From NCBI GenBank assembly GCA_028285485.1, contig JANQPC010000102.1:1-37928 (forward strand): a stretch of 37,928 nt of DNA, read 5' to 3'. Made by a program: the position numbers and the translations under genes. Numbering within the stretch: the first letter of the stretch is position 1; each line of letters starts with the position of its first letter. The notes beneath the pieces are model-generated. The model was given only the letters and a program-made list of their open reading frames with translations. It did not search any database and was not told the DNA's origin. The DNA is from Paracoccaceae bacterium (lineage in GTDB: Bacteria > Pseudomonadota > Alphaproteobacteria > Rhodobacterales > Rhodobacteraceae). This document shows positions 8,250 to 16,568 of the stretch, piece after piece.

Positions 8250-9188
8250 ATGACGACCGAAAGCCACACCACGCACGATGCGCTCGAAGACCCACGCAAT
8301 GCAGATATCGGCATCTATGTGAACGGCGACATCCTGCATCGGGACAATGCGAAGGTCTCTGTCTATGACAGCGGCTTTCTTCTGGGCGATGGGATGTGGG
8401 AGGGGCTTCGGCTTTACGATGGCGTGTGGGCCTTCTTCGAAGATCACATGGATCGCTTCTTCAACTCCTGCAAATCGGTCAGCCTGGACGTGGGGATGGA
8501 TGCGCAGGGCGTGTTCGAAGCGCTTGAGGCCACCCGCGCGGCCAACAAAATGCACGCGGATGTGCATTGCCGGCTGATGCTGACACGGGGGGTGAAGGTG
8601 AAACCCTTCCAGCACCCCTCGCTCAGCCGCTCCGGCCCCACCTTCGTGATCATCATGGAGCATTCGAAACCGGTGGACCGGCTGCAATCGGCCGGCATCC
8701 GGCTGGCCACCGTGCCCCAGGTGCGGGGCCTGCCGATGAGCCAGGATGCCAAGTATAACAGCCATTCCAAGCTCAACTGCGTGATCGCCTGCCTGCAGGC
8801 CGAACAGGCCGGGGCGGATGAGGCGCTGATGCTCGATCCCCATGGCTTCGTGAACACCACCAATGCCTGCAACTTCTTCATCGTGCGCCGTGGGGAGGTT
8901 TGGACGTCGACCGGCGATTACTGCATGAACGGGGTCACGCGGCAGAAGGTGATCGATGTCTGCCGGGCCGATGGCATCCCGGTGTTTGAGAAGAATTTCT
9001 CGCTTTATGAGGCCTATGGGGCCGAAGAGGCGTTTCTCACCGGCACATTCGGGGCGCAGACGCCGGTGGCCGAGATCGATGGCAAGCCCATAGGCGATGG
9101 CGCGCGGCCTGTGACGGCGCGGATCCGCGATCTCTACACCGGGCTGGTGGCCGAATACGTGGCCGAGAAAAGGGCGGCGCCACGGTGA
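8250..9188 (+). CDS. Class-IV (branched-chain/D-amino-acid type) aminotransferase
   Basis: 312 residues, a fold-type IV PLP enzyme. The N-terminal half carries VYDSGFLLGDGMWEGLRLYDG, the usual DxgfxxGdgvfE block (near residue 45). The centre carries two candidate PLP lysines in AKYNSHSKLNC, and the C-terminal part has the NxFxV and NGVTRQKVID blocks. In most branched-chain and D-alanine transaminases the residue contacting the PLP pyridine nitrogen is Glu in a v.E.tg.N pattern. Here that stretch is FVNTTNACNFF, with Asn at the expected place. The exact substrate cannot be read. putA starts 31 nt downstream on the same strand, suggesting an amino-acid catabolic operon. The ATG at 8250 gives the family-like N-terminus; the upstream open frame is promoter DNA. 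Confidence 0.85.
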   Translation: MTTESHTTHDALEDPRNADIGIYVNGDILHRDNAKVSVYDSGFLLGDGMWEGLRLYDGVWAFFEDHMDRFFNSCKSVSLDVGMDAQGVFEALEATRAANKMHADVHCRLMLTRGVKVKPFQHPSLSRSGPTFVIIMEHSKPVDRLQSAGIRLATVPQVRGLPMSQDAKYNSHSKLNCVIACLQAEQAGADEALMLDPHGFVNTTNACNFFIVRRGEVWTSTGDYCMNGVTRQKVIDVCRADGIPVFEKNFSLYEAYGAEEAFLTGTFGAQTPVAEIDGKPIGDGARPVTARIRDLYTGLVAEYVAEKRAAPR

Positions 9189-9218
9189 TGCGAGCCGCGT
9201 TCGGGAGAGGCTGCTGCC

Positions 9219-12200
9219 ATGCGTGACACGATCCGCGCGCAGTACCTGGCCGAGGAAACCCCGCTTGTTCGGCAACTTGCCGCGGCTTTGCCAGATGCAG
9301 CCACCCGCGCGCACATCTCTGCCCGCGCCGCCGAGCTTGTGCGTTCTGTGCGGGAGACCGGCAAGGTGGGCGTGATGGAGAGCTTTCTCGCCGAGTATGG
9401 GCTTTCCACCGATGAGGGCGTGGCGCTGATGTGCCTGGCCGAAGCAATGCTGCGGGTGCCCGACAGCGCCACGGTGGATGAACTTATCCGCGATAAGATC
9501 ACGCCCCATGACTGGGCCAGCCATATCGGCGATTCCGGCTCGATCCTCGTGAACGCATCGACCTGGGCACTGATGCTTACCGGCAAGGTACTGGATGATG
9601 ACGGGGCGGGCGTTGCGGGCACGCTGCACGCGCTTGTCCGGCGGATGGGCGAACCGGTGATCCGCCGCGCCGTGGGCCAGGCCATGGCCGAGATGGGCGC
9701 GCAATTCGTGCTGGGCCGCACGATTGAGGAGGCGATGGGGCGGGGCGAGGCAATGGTCGCCCGCGGCTACACCTATTCCTACGATATGCTGGGCGAAGCC
9801 GCGCGTACGGAGCCCGATGCGCTGCGCTATCACGCCGCCTATGCCGAGGCCATCGCCGCGATCGCGGGCCGGGCCGGGGCGGGCGATGTGCGCCGGAACC
9901 CAGGCATCTCGGTCAAGCTCTCCGCGCTGCACCCCCGCTATGAGCAGGGCCAGCGCGCCACGATGCTGCCGGTTCTGGCAGATCGCCTGCTGGGTCTCGC
10001 ACGCGCTGCTGCAGAGGCCGGGATCGGGTTTAATATCGATGCGGAAGAGGCCGACAGGCTTGATCTTTCTCTCGATTTGATCGAGCGCGTTCTTGGCGAT
10101 CCGGGCCTTGCGGGTTGGGATGGGTTCGGCATCGTCGTGCAAGCTTTCGGGCGCCGCGCGCTGCCCACGATTGACTGGCTTTACGCGCTGGCCGGGCGCC
10201 TCGACCGCCGGATCATGATCCGCCTCGTCAAGGGTGCCTACTGGGATATGGAGATCAAGCGCGCGCAGGTGCTGGGGCTCCCCGATTACCCCGTGTTCAC
10301 CCGCAAGGAACATACCGACATCAGCTATCTCGCGGGCGCCCGGAAGCTTCTGGCGATGACCGACAGGGTCTATCCGCAATTCGCCACGCACAACGCCCAT
10401 TCGGTGGCCGCGATCCTTGAGATGGCGGGAGACGGCGATGCGTTCGAGTTTCAGCGGCTCCACGGCATGGGCGAGGCGCTGCATGATGCGGTTCTGGGTG
10501 CGGAGGGCACGCGCTGCCGGATCTACGCGCCCGTGGGCGCGCATCAGGATCTGCTGGCTTATCTGGTGCGGCGGCTTCTGGAGAACGGGGCGAATTCGTC
10601 TTTCGTGAACCAGATCGTTGATCTTTCGGTCGCGGCCGAAGAGATCGCGCGCGATCCGGTGGAGGTGGCCGAAGCGCATGGGTGCGCGCCGCACCCGGCG
10701 ATCCCGCGGCCCGCGGATATCTTCGCGCCGCGCCAGAACGCGAGAGGCTGGGATATTACCGATCCCGCCACGCTGGCAGAGATCGAGGCGGGCCGCGCGG
10801 CCTTCGCGGCGCCTCATGTGTGGGAGGGCGGGCCGGTCACGCCCGCCGCCGGGGGTGCGGCTGAGGTGCGGGAGATCGTCAACCCCGGCGATCCGTCAGA
10901 CCGGGTGGGCAGGGTGACAGAGGCGGATGCGGGCCTTGTGGAGCGGGCGGTGGGCCTTGCCGTCGAGGCGCAACCCGGATGGGCCGCGCGCGGCGCACCC
11001 GAACGCGCGGCCATCTTGCGCCGGGCCGCCGCGCTTTACGAAGCGAACGCCTTCGAGATCTTCGCGCTCACGGCCCGGGAGGCGGGGAAAACCTTGCTTG
11101 ATGGGGTGGCCGAACTCCGCGAGGCGGTGGATTTCCTGCGCTACTACGCCGATCAGGCCGAGGCGCTGGGCGATGCCCGCGCGCCCCGGGGGGTGATCGC
11201 CTGCATCAGCCCCTGGAACTTTCCGCTGGCAATCTTCACCGGCCAGATCGCCGCGGCCCTTGCGGCCGGAAACGCGGTGGTGGCCAAGCCCGCCGAGCAA
11301 ACGCCTCTGATCGCAACCCGCGCGGCGGCCTGGCTTCTGGAAGCCGGGGTGCCGCCCGGGGCGCTGCACCTCCTGCCGGGCGATGGCCCGGGCGTGGGCG
11401 CGCCGCTCACCGCCGATCCGCGGCTGGGCGGGGTGTGCTTCACCGGCTCTACCGAAGTGGCCAAGATCATCGACCGGCAGCTGGCCGAAACCGCGCCGGG
11501 CGCGATGCTGATTGCCGAAACCGGCGGGCTGAATGCGATGATCGTGGATTCCACCGCGCTTCTCGAACAGGCCACCCGCGATATCGTGCGCGCCGCCTTC
11601 CAATCGGCGGGCCAGCGCTGTTCGGCGCTGCGCGTGCTTTATGTGCAGGCGGATGTCGAGGAGAAGCTGCTTGAGATGCTCTTCGGCGCGATGGACGCGC
11701 TTGTGACCGGCGATCCCTGGCAGATTGCAACCGATGTCGCCCCGGTGATCGATGCCGAGGCGGCGGGGCTGATCGGCGCTTATCTGGCCGAGAGGGGTGC
11801 GGAAGGCCGCATCCTGAAACAGATTCCGGTGCCGGAAACCGGGCAGTTCGTGCCCCCCACGGTGATCCGCGTCGCAGGGATCGGGGAGGTGACCCGCGAG
11901 ATTTTCGGCCCGGTGCTGCATGTGGCGCGGTTTGAGGGCGAGGCGGTGGAAGAGGTGGTTTCGGAGATCAACGCGCGCGGCTATGGGCTGACCTTCGGCC
12001 TGCACACCCGGATCGATGACCGGGTGCAACGGGTGCTCGATGGGCTGCATGTGGGCAATGTCTATGTGAACCGCGATCAGATCGGCGCGGTTGTCGGATC
12101 GCAGCCCTTCGGCGGCCACGGGCTTTCGGGCACCGGGCCGAAGGCCGGCGGGCCGCTCTATCTCCCCCGCTTCACCATTGTGCGGGACGCAGGCGCAGAG

Positions 12201-12803
12201 GCGCCCGCGGGTCACCCGATTGAGCCGGGCGCGGTGGACGAGGCGGCGCAGCGGCTGGCGGGCCGGGGCAGGGCGGCGGTGCCGGACCGTGTGGCCCGCC
12301 TGCGCGGGGTTCTGCGCGGCAAGGCCGCGGCGGCCATGTCGGCCGCTGCGGGGCTCGATCTCGGGCCCGTGGATCTGCCCGGGCCCACGGGGGAGGCGAA
12401 CCAGTACATGCTCACGCCCCGGGGCACGGTTCTATGCCTCGGCCCGGATGCCGAAAGCGCGCTTGCACAGGCGGTGCAGGCGCTCGCCGCGGGCAACCGC
12501 GTGCTTGCCATTGCGCCGGGGGCCGCGACCGCGCTTGCGGATCTCAGAAAGGCAGACCTGCCGTTTGAAATCCTCGATGGCGTGCTCGACCCATCCGCGC
12601 TCGCCACCCTTCCCGCGGATCTTGTGGCGCATGCGGGCCCCGGCGCGGCCCCCTATCGCCGGGCCTTGTCCGGGCGCGCGGGGCCGATCGTTCCGCTTGT
12701 GGCCGAGCGCATCGCCCCGGCGGCCTATTGCCTGGAACAGGCGGTTTGCATCGATACAACGGCGGCGGGCGGCAATGCCTCGCTTCTGGCCGCCTCAAGC
12801 TGA
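9219..12803 (+). CDS. putA: Bifunctional proline dehydrogenase / P5C dehydrogenase PutA
   Basis: 1194 residues. It oxidises proline to pyrroline-5-carboxylate (FAD) and then to glutamate (NAD+). The proline dehydrogenase barrel spans about 100-480, with RLVKGAYWDMEIKRAQ near 335. The aldehyde dehydrogenase domain spans about 540-990, with catalytic Glu767 (AETGG) and nucleophile Cys801 (GQRCSALR). A C-terminal ALDH-superfamily-like domain follows (about 1010-1190) and ends GGNASLLAASS, as in long type-B PutA proteins. There is no N-terminal ribbon-helix-helix, so it should not repress its own gene, unlike the E. coli protein. The ATG at 9219 follows GGGAGAGG. It is probably co-transcribed with the aminotransferase upstream. 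Confidence 0.97.
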   Translation: MRDTIRAQYLAEETPLVRQLAAALPDAATRAHISARAAELVRSVRETGKVGVMESFLAEYGLSTDEGVALMCLAEAMLRVPDSATVDELIRDKITPHDWASHIGDSGSILVNASTWALMLTGKVLDDDGAGVAGTLHALVRRMGEPVIRRAVGQAMAEMGAQFVLGRTIEEAMGRGEAMVARGYTYSYDMLGEAARTEPDALRYHAAYAEAIAAIAGRAGAGDVRRNPGISVKLSALHPRYEQGQRATMLPVLADRLLGLARAAAEAGIGFNIDAEEADRLDLSLDLIERVLGDPGLAGWDGFGIVVQAFGRRALPTIDWLYALAGRLDRRIMIRLVKGAYWDMEIKRAQVLGLPDYPVFTRKEHTDISYLAGARKLLAMTDRVYPQFATHNAHSVAAILEMAGDGDAFEFQRLHGMGEALHDAVLGAEGTRCRIYAPVGAHQDLLAYLVRRLLENGANSSFVNQIVDLSVAAEEIARDPVEVAEAHGCAPHPAIPRPADIFAPRQNARGWDITDPATLAEIEAGRAAFAAPHVWEGGPVTPAAGGAAEVREIVNPGDPSDRVGRVTEADAGLVERAVGLAVEAQPGWAARGAPERAAILRRAAALYEANAFEIFALTAREAGKTLLDGVAELREAVDFLRYYADQAEALGDARAPRGVIACISPWNFPLAIFTGQIAAALAAGNAVVAKPAEQTPLIATRAAAWLLEAGVPPGALHLLPGDGPGVGAPLTADPRLGGVCFTGSTEVAKIIDRQLAETAPGAMLIAETGGLNAMIVDSTALLEQATRDIVRAAFQSAGQRCSALRVLYVQADVEEKLLEMLFGAMDALVTGDPWQIATDVAPVIDAEAAGLIGAYLAERGAEGRILKQIPVPETGQFVPPTVIRVAGIGEVTREIFGPVLHVARFEGEAVEEVVSEINARGYGLTFGLHTRIDDRVQRVLDGLHVGNVYVNRDQIGAVVGSQPFGGHGLSGTGPKAGGPLYLPRFTIVRDAGAEAPAGHPIEPGAVDEAAQRLAGRGRAAVPDRVARLRGVLRGKAAAAMSAAAGLDLGPVDLPGPTGEANQYMLTPRGTVLCLGPDAESALAQAVQALAAGNRVLAIAPGAATALADLRKADLPFEILDGVLDPSALATLPADLVAHAGPGAAPYRRALSGRAGPIVPLVAERIAPAAYCLEQAVCIDTTAAGGNASLLAASS

Positions 12804-12821
12804 CGCTGACGAGAGCGTCAG
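12800..12821 (+). terminator. Stem-loop at the putA stop codon
   Basis: CTGACGCT pairs with AGCGTCAG (8 bp) around a GACGAG loop and includes the putA stop codon. No T-run follows, so it is either a weak terminator or an mRNA 3'-end stabiliser. It separates convergent putA and the rnf operon. Confidence 0.35.
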
Positions 12822-12912
12822 GCGAGAGATCGAAATCGCGTAATACCGCCTGAAATCAACGAGTTTCGCGCGCTAAGTGATGCGTGGTGCTTCGTGGATT
12901 TCGTCAACCGCG

Positions 12913-13887
12913 TTAGGCCGCAGAAGCCCCCCGGATCGCGCGCGTGGCCCCGTGGATCGCGGCATCGGAGACGCGCCGCGCATCGGCCTGCCCGTCACCG
13001 AGGATCGTGGCCTCCGGGCGCAGACGCGATCTTGCGCGCTCATCCACCGGGCACCAGCCGCTGGCATCAACCAGCCCCGCCGCACGGGCGATCCTGCCCG
13101 CGCCTTGCAGGGGTACGAAGTTTACGGCATCGGTTAAGATCGCACCGCGGTCCGTTTCGATCCGGCCACGGGTGACATCCACTTCGGTGACGATCCCGCC
13201 TTCCCCTGCGTGATGCCAATCGATGCGCCTGCCGGGCAGGGCGGCGCGCGTTTGATCGCGAAGCGCGATGTGATGCCCGCCGTCCAGAACAGTCAGCCGC
13301 GCCCCAGTTCCAGCCAGCCAGAGCGCACGTTCCAGCGCCACCTTGGGGTGGCTGATCTCGCGCGGCAGGCGCAACACCACGTGGCTTTTTCGCGGCAGCG
13401 CAGCCATTTGGGCCCGAAGGCGCTGCGCCTCGCGCAGGTTGCCCCAGGCCGCAGGCCAGAGGTGCCGGGCGCGGGCATCGTATCCCGCGACGCCCTCGGG
13501 AAGCGCCTCGCTGCCGGGGGCAAGATAGATCCGGTCAAACCCCAGGCGCCGACCGGAGAACAGCTCCATAGAGCCCGCCCGCCAATCGATGCCTAGGGCC
13601 TCATCCAGCACGATCGAAACGCCCGCGGCAGTAAGCGCGCCCGGCGTGACGGGCGCATTGACGCGTTGGAAATGCGCAGGCGCCTGTGAGGATGCCCGGA
13701 AGCGGGCCGGATCGCGCTCAACAAGCGTGACCTCAAGGTGCGGTGATTGGCGCGCCAGCAGCAGGGCCGCGGATGCGCCCGCTGGCCCGCCCCCCAGCAC
13801 CAGGGCTTGCGCCGCCTTGGGGCGCAAGCTCAGGGCGGCTGCGCCTGCGGCGGCGCCCAGCAGAAAACGGCGGCGTGTCTGGCTCAT
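12913..13887 (-). CDS. Tat-exported FAD-binding oxidoreductase, last gene of the rnf operon
   Basis: 324 residues. The N-terminus MSQTRRRFLLGAAAGAAALSL is a twin-arginine-type signal with a likely cut after AQA. The FAD-binding Rossmann motif LVLGGGPAGASAALL follows directly. Later features (SSQAPAHFQR, a second nucleotide-binding region near LTVLDGGH, and ATILGDGQAD near residue 295) resemble flavocytochrome c sulfide dehydrogenase and related FAD/NAD(P) oxidoreductases. It is shorter than the 400-430 residues usual for that group and carries no haem c motif. The ATG overlaps the rnfH stop by 4 nt, so it is translationally coupled to rnf. Substrate and partner are unknown. A longer frame to 14250 merely overlaps rnfH and rnfE and is rejected. 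Confidence 0.8.
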   Translation of the reverse strand: MSQTRRRFLLGAAAGAAALSLRPKAAQALVLGGGPAGASAALLLARQSPHLEVTLVERDPARFRASSQAPAHFQRVNAPVTPGALTAAGVSIVLDEALGIDWRAGSMELFSGRRLGFDRIYLAPGSEALPEGVAGYDARARHLWPAAWGNLREAQRLRAQMAALPRKSHVVLRLPREISHPKVALERALWLAGTGARLTVLDGGHHIALRDQTRAALPGRRIDWHHAGEGGIVTEVDVTRGRIETDRGAILTDAVNFVPLQGAGRIARAAGLVDASGWCPVDERARSRLRPEATILGDGQADARRVSDAAIHGATRAIRGASAA

Positions 13888-14141
13888 GAGCGCTTCTCCA
13901 GGAGTTCTGCATCGGGGTGGATCGGGCGGTAGATTTCCACCCGGTCGCCCTCTTTCACGGGCTTGTCGAGCTTGGCGATGGTGCCGAAGATGCCAACCTT
14001 GTTGGTTTCTACATCCAGCTCGGGAAACTCTGCCAGAAGGCCCGACGCTTCGATGACATCGCGCACCGTTGCGCCTTCGGCGATATCGAGGTTGCGCCAG
14101 ATCTGTGCGTTGGGGCGGGCATAGGCGATGCCGACATTCAT
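13884..14141 (-). CDS. rnfH: RnfH family ubiquitin-like-fold protein
   Basis: 85 residues. VGIAYARPNAQIWRNLDIAEGATVRDVIEASGLL and the later KVGIFGTIAKLDKPV and GDRVEIYRP are characteristic of RnfH (UPF0125), a small beta-grasp protein. Its role in Rnf function is not established. It overlaps rnfE upstream (ATG inside the rnfE stop region) and the FAD oxidoreductase downstream. Its position as the gene after rnfE matches the Rhodobacter capsulatus order. Confidence 0.93.
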   Translation of the reverse strand: MNVGIAYARPNAQIWRNLDIAEGATVRDVIEASGLLAEFPELDVETNKVGIFGTIAKLDKPVKEGDRVEIYRPIHPDAELLEKRS

Positions 14142-14869
14142 TGGGGATCTCCCGTTTCGGGGCGCGGGCTGAGCACGCCTGCGGCGGTGAAGGTGCGCGC
14201 GGCGCCGCCGGTTTCGGCCTGGCCCCCGCCTCGGGCGCGGTTGAGCGCATCGATCTTGGATTTCGCGGCCAGCAGGAAGCCCAGCACGATGAAGCCGCCG
14301 GGTGGCAGGATCAGGAGGAGGAAGCCGGGGTAATCCGGAAAAACCGTGATCTCGAGGAAGCCGAAGGCGGGGCCGAGCACCGCGCCGGCATTTGCGAAAA
14401 GCGTGCCGGAGCCGAAGACTTCCCGCAGACCGCCAAGAAGCACCAGCGCGATGGTGAAGCCGAGCCCCATCATGAGCCCGTCAAATCCGGCGGCAACCGG
14501 CCCCTGCCTGGATGCAAACGCCTCGGCCCGCCCCAGGATCGCGCAATTGGTCACGATGAGCGGGATGAAAAGGCCCAGACCTTTGTGCAATTCATGGGCA
14601 TAGGCGTTGAGGCCCAGATCCACCATCGTCACAAGGGTTGCGATGATCAACACGAAGGCGGGAATGCGGATCTGGGGCGTGATAACGGGGCGGAGGGCCG
14701 AGACCGCCACGCCCGATGCGATCATCACAGCCGTTGAGGCCAGCCCCATGCCTAAGCCGTTCGTTGCGGTGCCTGTGACGGCAAGGAGCGGGCAAAGCGC
14801 CAGGAACTGGCCGAAGACAACGTTATTATCCCAGATGCCATCGCGGGCGATTTTGCGGAAATCCGTCAT
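14138..14869 (-). CDS. rnfE: Rnf electron transport complex subunit E
   Basis: 243 residues, a membrane subunit of the Rnf ferredoxin:NAD oxidoreductase and paralogous to RnfA. About six hydrophobic helices. WDNNVVFGQFLALCPLLAVT near the N-terminus and the central FIPLIVTNCAILGRAEAFA carry the conserved cysteines that, in the RnfA/E pair, are thought to hold a membrane-embedded 2Fe-2S cluster. The C-terminal 30 residues are a polar tail. The start overlaps the rnfG stop by 4 nt. Confidence 0.96.
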   Translation of the reverse strand: MTDFRKIARDGIWDNNVVFGQFLALCPLLAVTGTATNGLGMGLASTAVMIASGVAVSALRPVITPQIRIPAFVLIIATLVTMVDLGLNAYAHELHKGLGLFIPLIVTNCAILGRAEAFASRQGPVAAGFDGLMMGLGFTIALVLLGGLREVFGSGTLFANAGAVLGPAFGFLEITVFPDYPGFLLLILPPGGFIVLGFLLAAKSKIDALNRARGGGQAETGGAARTFTAAGVLSPRPETGDPQ

Positions 14870-15501
14870 GGCCGCGCCTCAAGGATCCGGCTGCGGTGGC
14901 GCACGAAAAGCTGCAGCCCGCGTTCCACAGTGGCCACCACGGCGCGAGGCGTGATCGTGGCGCCTGAGAATTGATCGAATTCCCCGCCATCCTTCCGCAC
15001 GGCCCAGCCGTCAGGATCGGGATCCTGCAGCGAGCGGCCCAGAAAACTGTCCACCCAAGGGCTGATGCGGCGCTCGATCTTATCGCCCAGGCCCGGGGTT
15101 TCGGTGTGGCTGAGCACGCGCACGCCCAGAATACGGCCATCGGGCGCGATGCCGATCAGAACCCCGATCGCGCCGGAATAGCCAAAGCCGGTAAGCTCCA
15201 GCGCAGCCCCGGTCACGCGCGGCCCGGCCTTCGCGAGATAAACGGTGATGGCGCCTTCGGCGGTATCGTTCAGGATCAGCCGGGTTTGTGACGGGTCGTT
15301 ATCATGCCCCTCCGCCGGCAAGACCTGCGCGAGAGAGGCCAGAAGATCCTCTGCCTTTCGCGCCGCAATCGCACTTTCGGTGGCAGAATGGGTGAGCGAC
15401 AGGATCAGCGCGGCAGCCAGCGAAAAAAGGCCCAGCAGAACGCCCTGGCCGAGAGGCGCCCGAAAGACCCAGGCGCGATCCGCATGCGCCGCGCCCGCCA
15501 T
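14866..15501 (-). CDS. rnfG: Rnf electron transport complex subunit G (flavoprotein)
   Basis: 211 residues. One N-terminal transmembrane anchor (about 20-40) is followed by a periplasmic FMN-binding domain. The motif FSGATITP near residue 185 contains the threonine to which FMN is attached by the ApbE-type transferase; the likely enzyme, RnfF, is encoded about 6 kb away. The ATG at 15501 is preferred over the GTG one codon earlier and overlaps the rnfD stop codon. Confidence 0.95.
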   Translation of the reverse strand: MAGAAHADRAWVFRAPLGQGVLLGLFSLAAALILSLTHSATESAIAARKAEDLLASLAQVLPAEGHDNDPSQTRLILNDTAEGAITVYLAKAGPRVTGAALELTGFGYSGAIGVLIGIAPDGRILGVRVLSHTETPGLGDKIERRISPWVDSFLGRSLQDPDPDGWAVRKDGGEFDQFSGATITPRAVVATVERGLQLFVRHRSRILEARP

Positions 15502-16568
15502 CACCGATCCTCCAGCGGCAACGGGGCGCCCTTGCGGGTTCGTCCGAAGATGCGCGGGCGGGTGTAAGTATCGATCAGCGGAACGCAGGCGTTCATCAGA
15601 AGCACCGCGAAAGCCACGCCTTCAGGGAAGGCGCCCCAGGTTCGGATGATGAAGATCAGGCTGCCGATCCCGCAGCCGTAGATCGCCTTGCCAAGCGCCG
15701 TCATCGGCGCGGTCACGTAATCGGTTGCGATAAAGAACGCGCAGAACATGGCCGAGCCGGTGGCGAGGTGAAAAACCGGCGGCACGAATTCTTCGGGGTT
15801 CACCAGATGCGCGATGCCGGCCAGTGCGGCAAGGCTGCCCAGAACCGCCACGGGCAGGATGATCCGGATGATGCGCAATAGGGCGAGCGCGAGCCCGCCC
15901 AAAAGCAGAAGAAATGCGCTGGTTTCCCCAAGGCTGCCCGGAACGGCGCCGAAGAACTGCGCTTCTGCGGTGGCGAAGCTTAGCCCGATCTCGCTGAGGC
16001 TTCGCCCGGCATCAAGCTGGCTTTGCACATCGCTCAGCACCGTGGCGCCGCTGATTGCATCGGGCGTGGGCAGGCCACCGAAGGTTATCGCCAGCGCCTC
16101 GATGAAGCCCGGCCCATCGGCGGGGGCCATGGGCGCGACCCAGGTTGTCATCTGCACCGGCAGGGCAACGAGCAGCACCGCGCGCGCCACCATCGCGGGG
16201 TTAAAGAGGTTTTGGCCCAACCCGCCGAACACATGTTTGCCAAGCACGATGGCGATAACGGCCCCGAGCGCGCCGATCCACCAGGGCGCCCAGGGCGGAA
16301 GCGTCATCGCGACGAGCCAGCCGGTGAGCGTGGCCGAGCCATCCATCGAAAAGCGCAGCACCGGGCGGCCTGACAGGATCAGGCACAGAGCTTCGCACAG
16401 GATGGCCGAAAGCACGGTGACCGCAAAGAGCATCACGGCGGGCCAGCCGAAATGGTAAAGCCCGTGGGCGGTGGCCGGGAACAGGCAGGTCATCACCGCG
16501 ATCATCGTGCGCGAGACGTTGAACATCGAATGCGTGTAGGGGGCGGCCATTGCGGACTGGGTGGTCAT
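15501..16568 (-). CDS. rnfD: Rnf electron transport complex subunit D
   Basis: 355 residues, an NqrB/RnfD-type membrane flavoprotein with about nine or ten hydrophobic segments. PDAISGATVLSDV in the middle has the S-G-A-T signature whose Thr carries covalent FMN. GGLGQNLFNPAMVARAV and the C-terminal helices are typical of the family. The ATG at 16568 overlaps the rnfC stop; the longer open frame upstream is the shadow of rnfC. Together with A, E and G it forms the membrane path for electrons and coupled ions. Confidence 0.95.
   Translation of the reverse strand: MTTQSAMAAPYTHSMFNVSRTMIAVMTCLFPATAHGLYHFGWPAVMLFAVTVLSAILCEALCLILSGRPVLRFSMDGSATLTGWLVAMTLPPWAPWWIGALGAVIAIVLGKHVFGGLGQNLFNPAMVARAVLLVALPVQMTTWVAPMAPADGPGFIEALAITFGGLPTPDAISGATVLSDVQSQLDAGRSLSEIGLSFATAEAQFFGAVPGSLGETSAFLLLLGGLALALLRIIRIILPVAVLGSLAALAGIAHLVNPEEFVPPVFHLATGSAMFCAFFIATDYVTAPMTALGKAIYGCGIGSLIFIIRTWGAFPEGVAFAVLLMNACVPLIDTYTRPRIFGRTRKGAPLPLEDR

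Noticed and set aside
8223-10817. 864-codon leftward frame opposite the aminotransferase and putA
   Set aside because: A mirror of two well-identified genes; no motifs of its own.
13888-14250. N-terminal extension of the FAD oxidoreductase
   Set aside because: The extra residues read through rnfH and rnfE in another frame and lack protein character; the Tat-type start at 13887 is clearly better.
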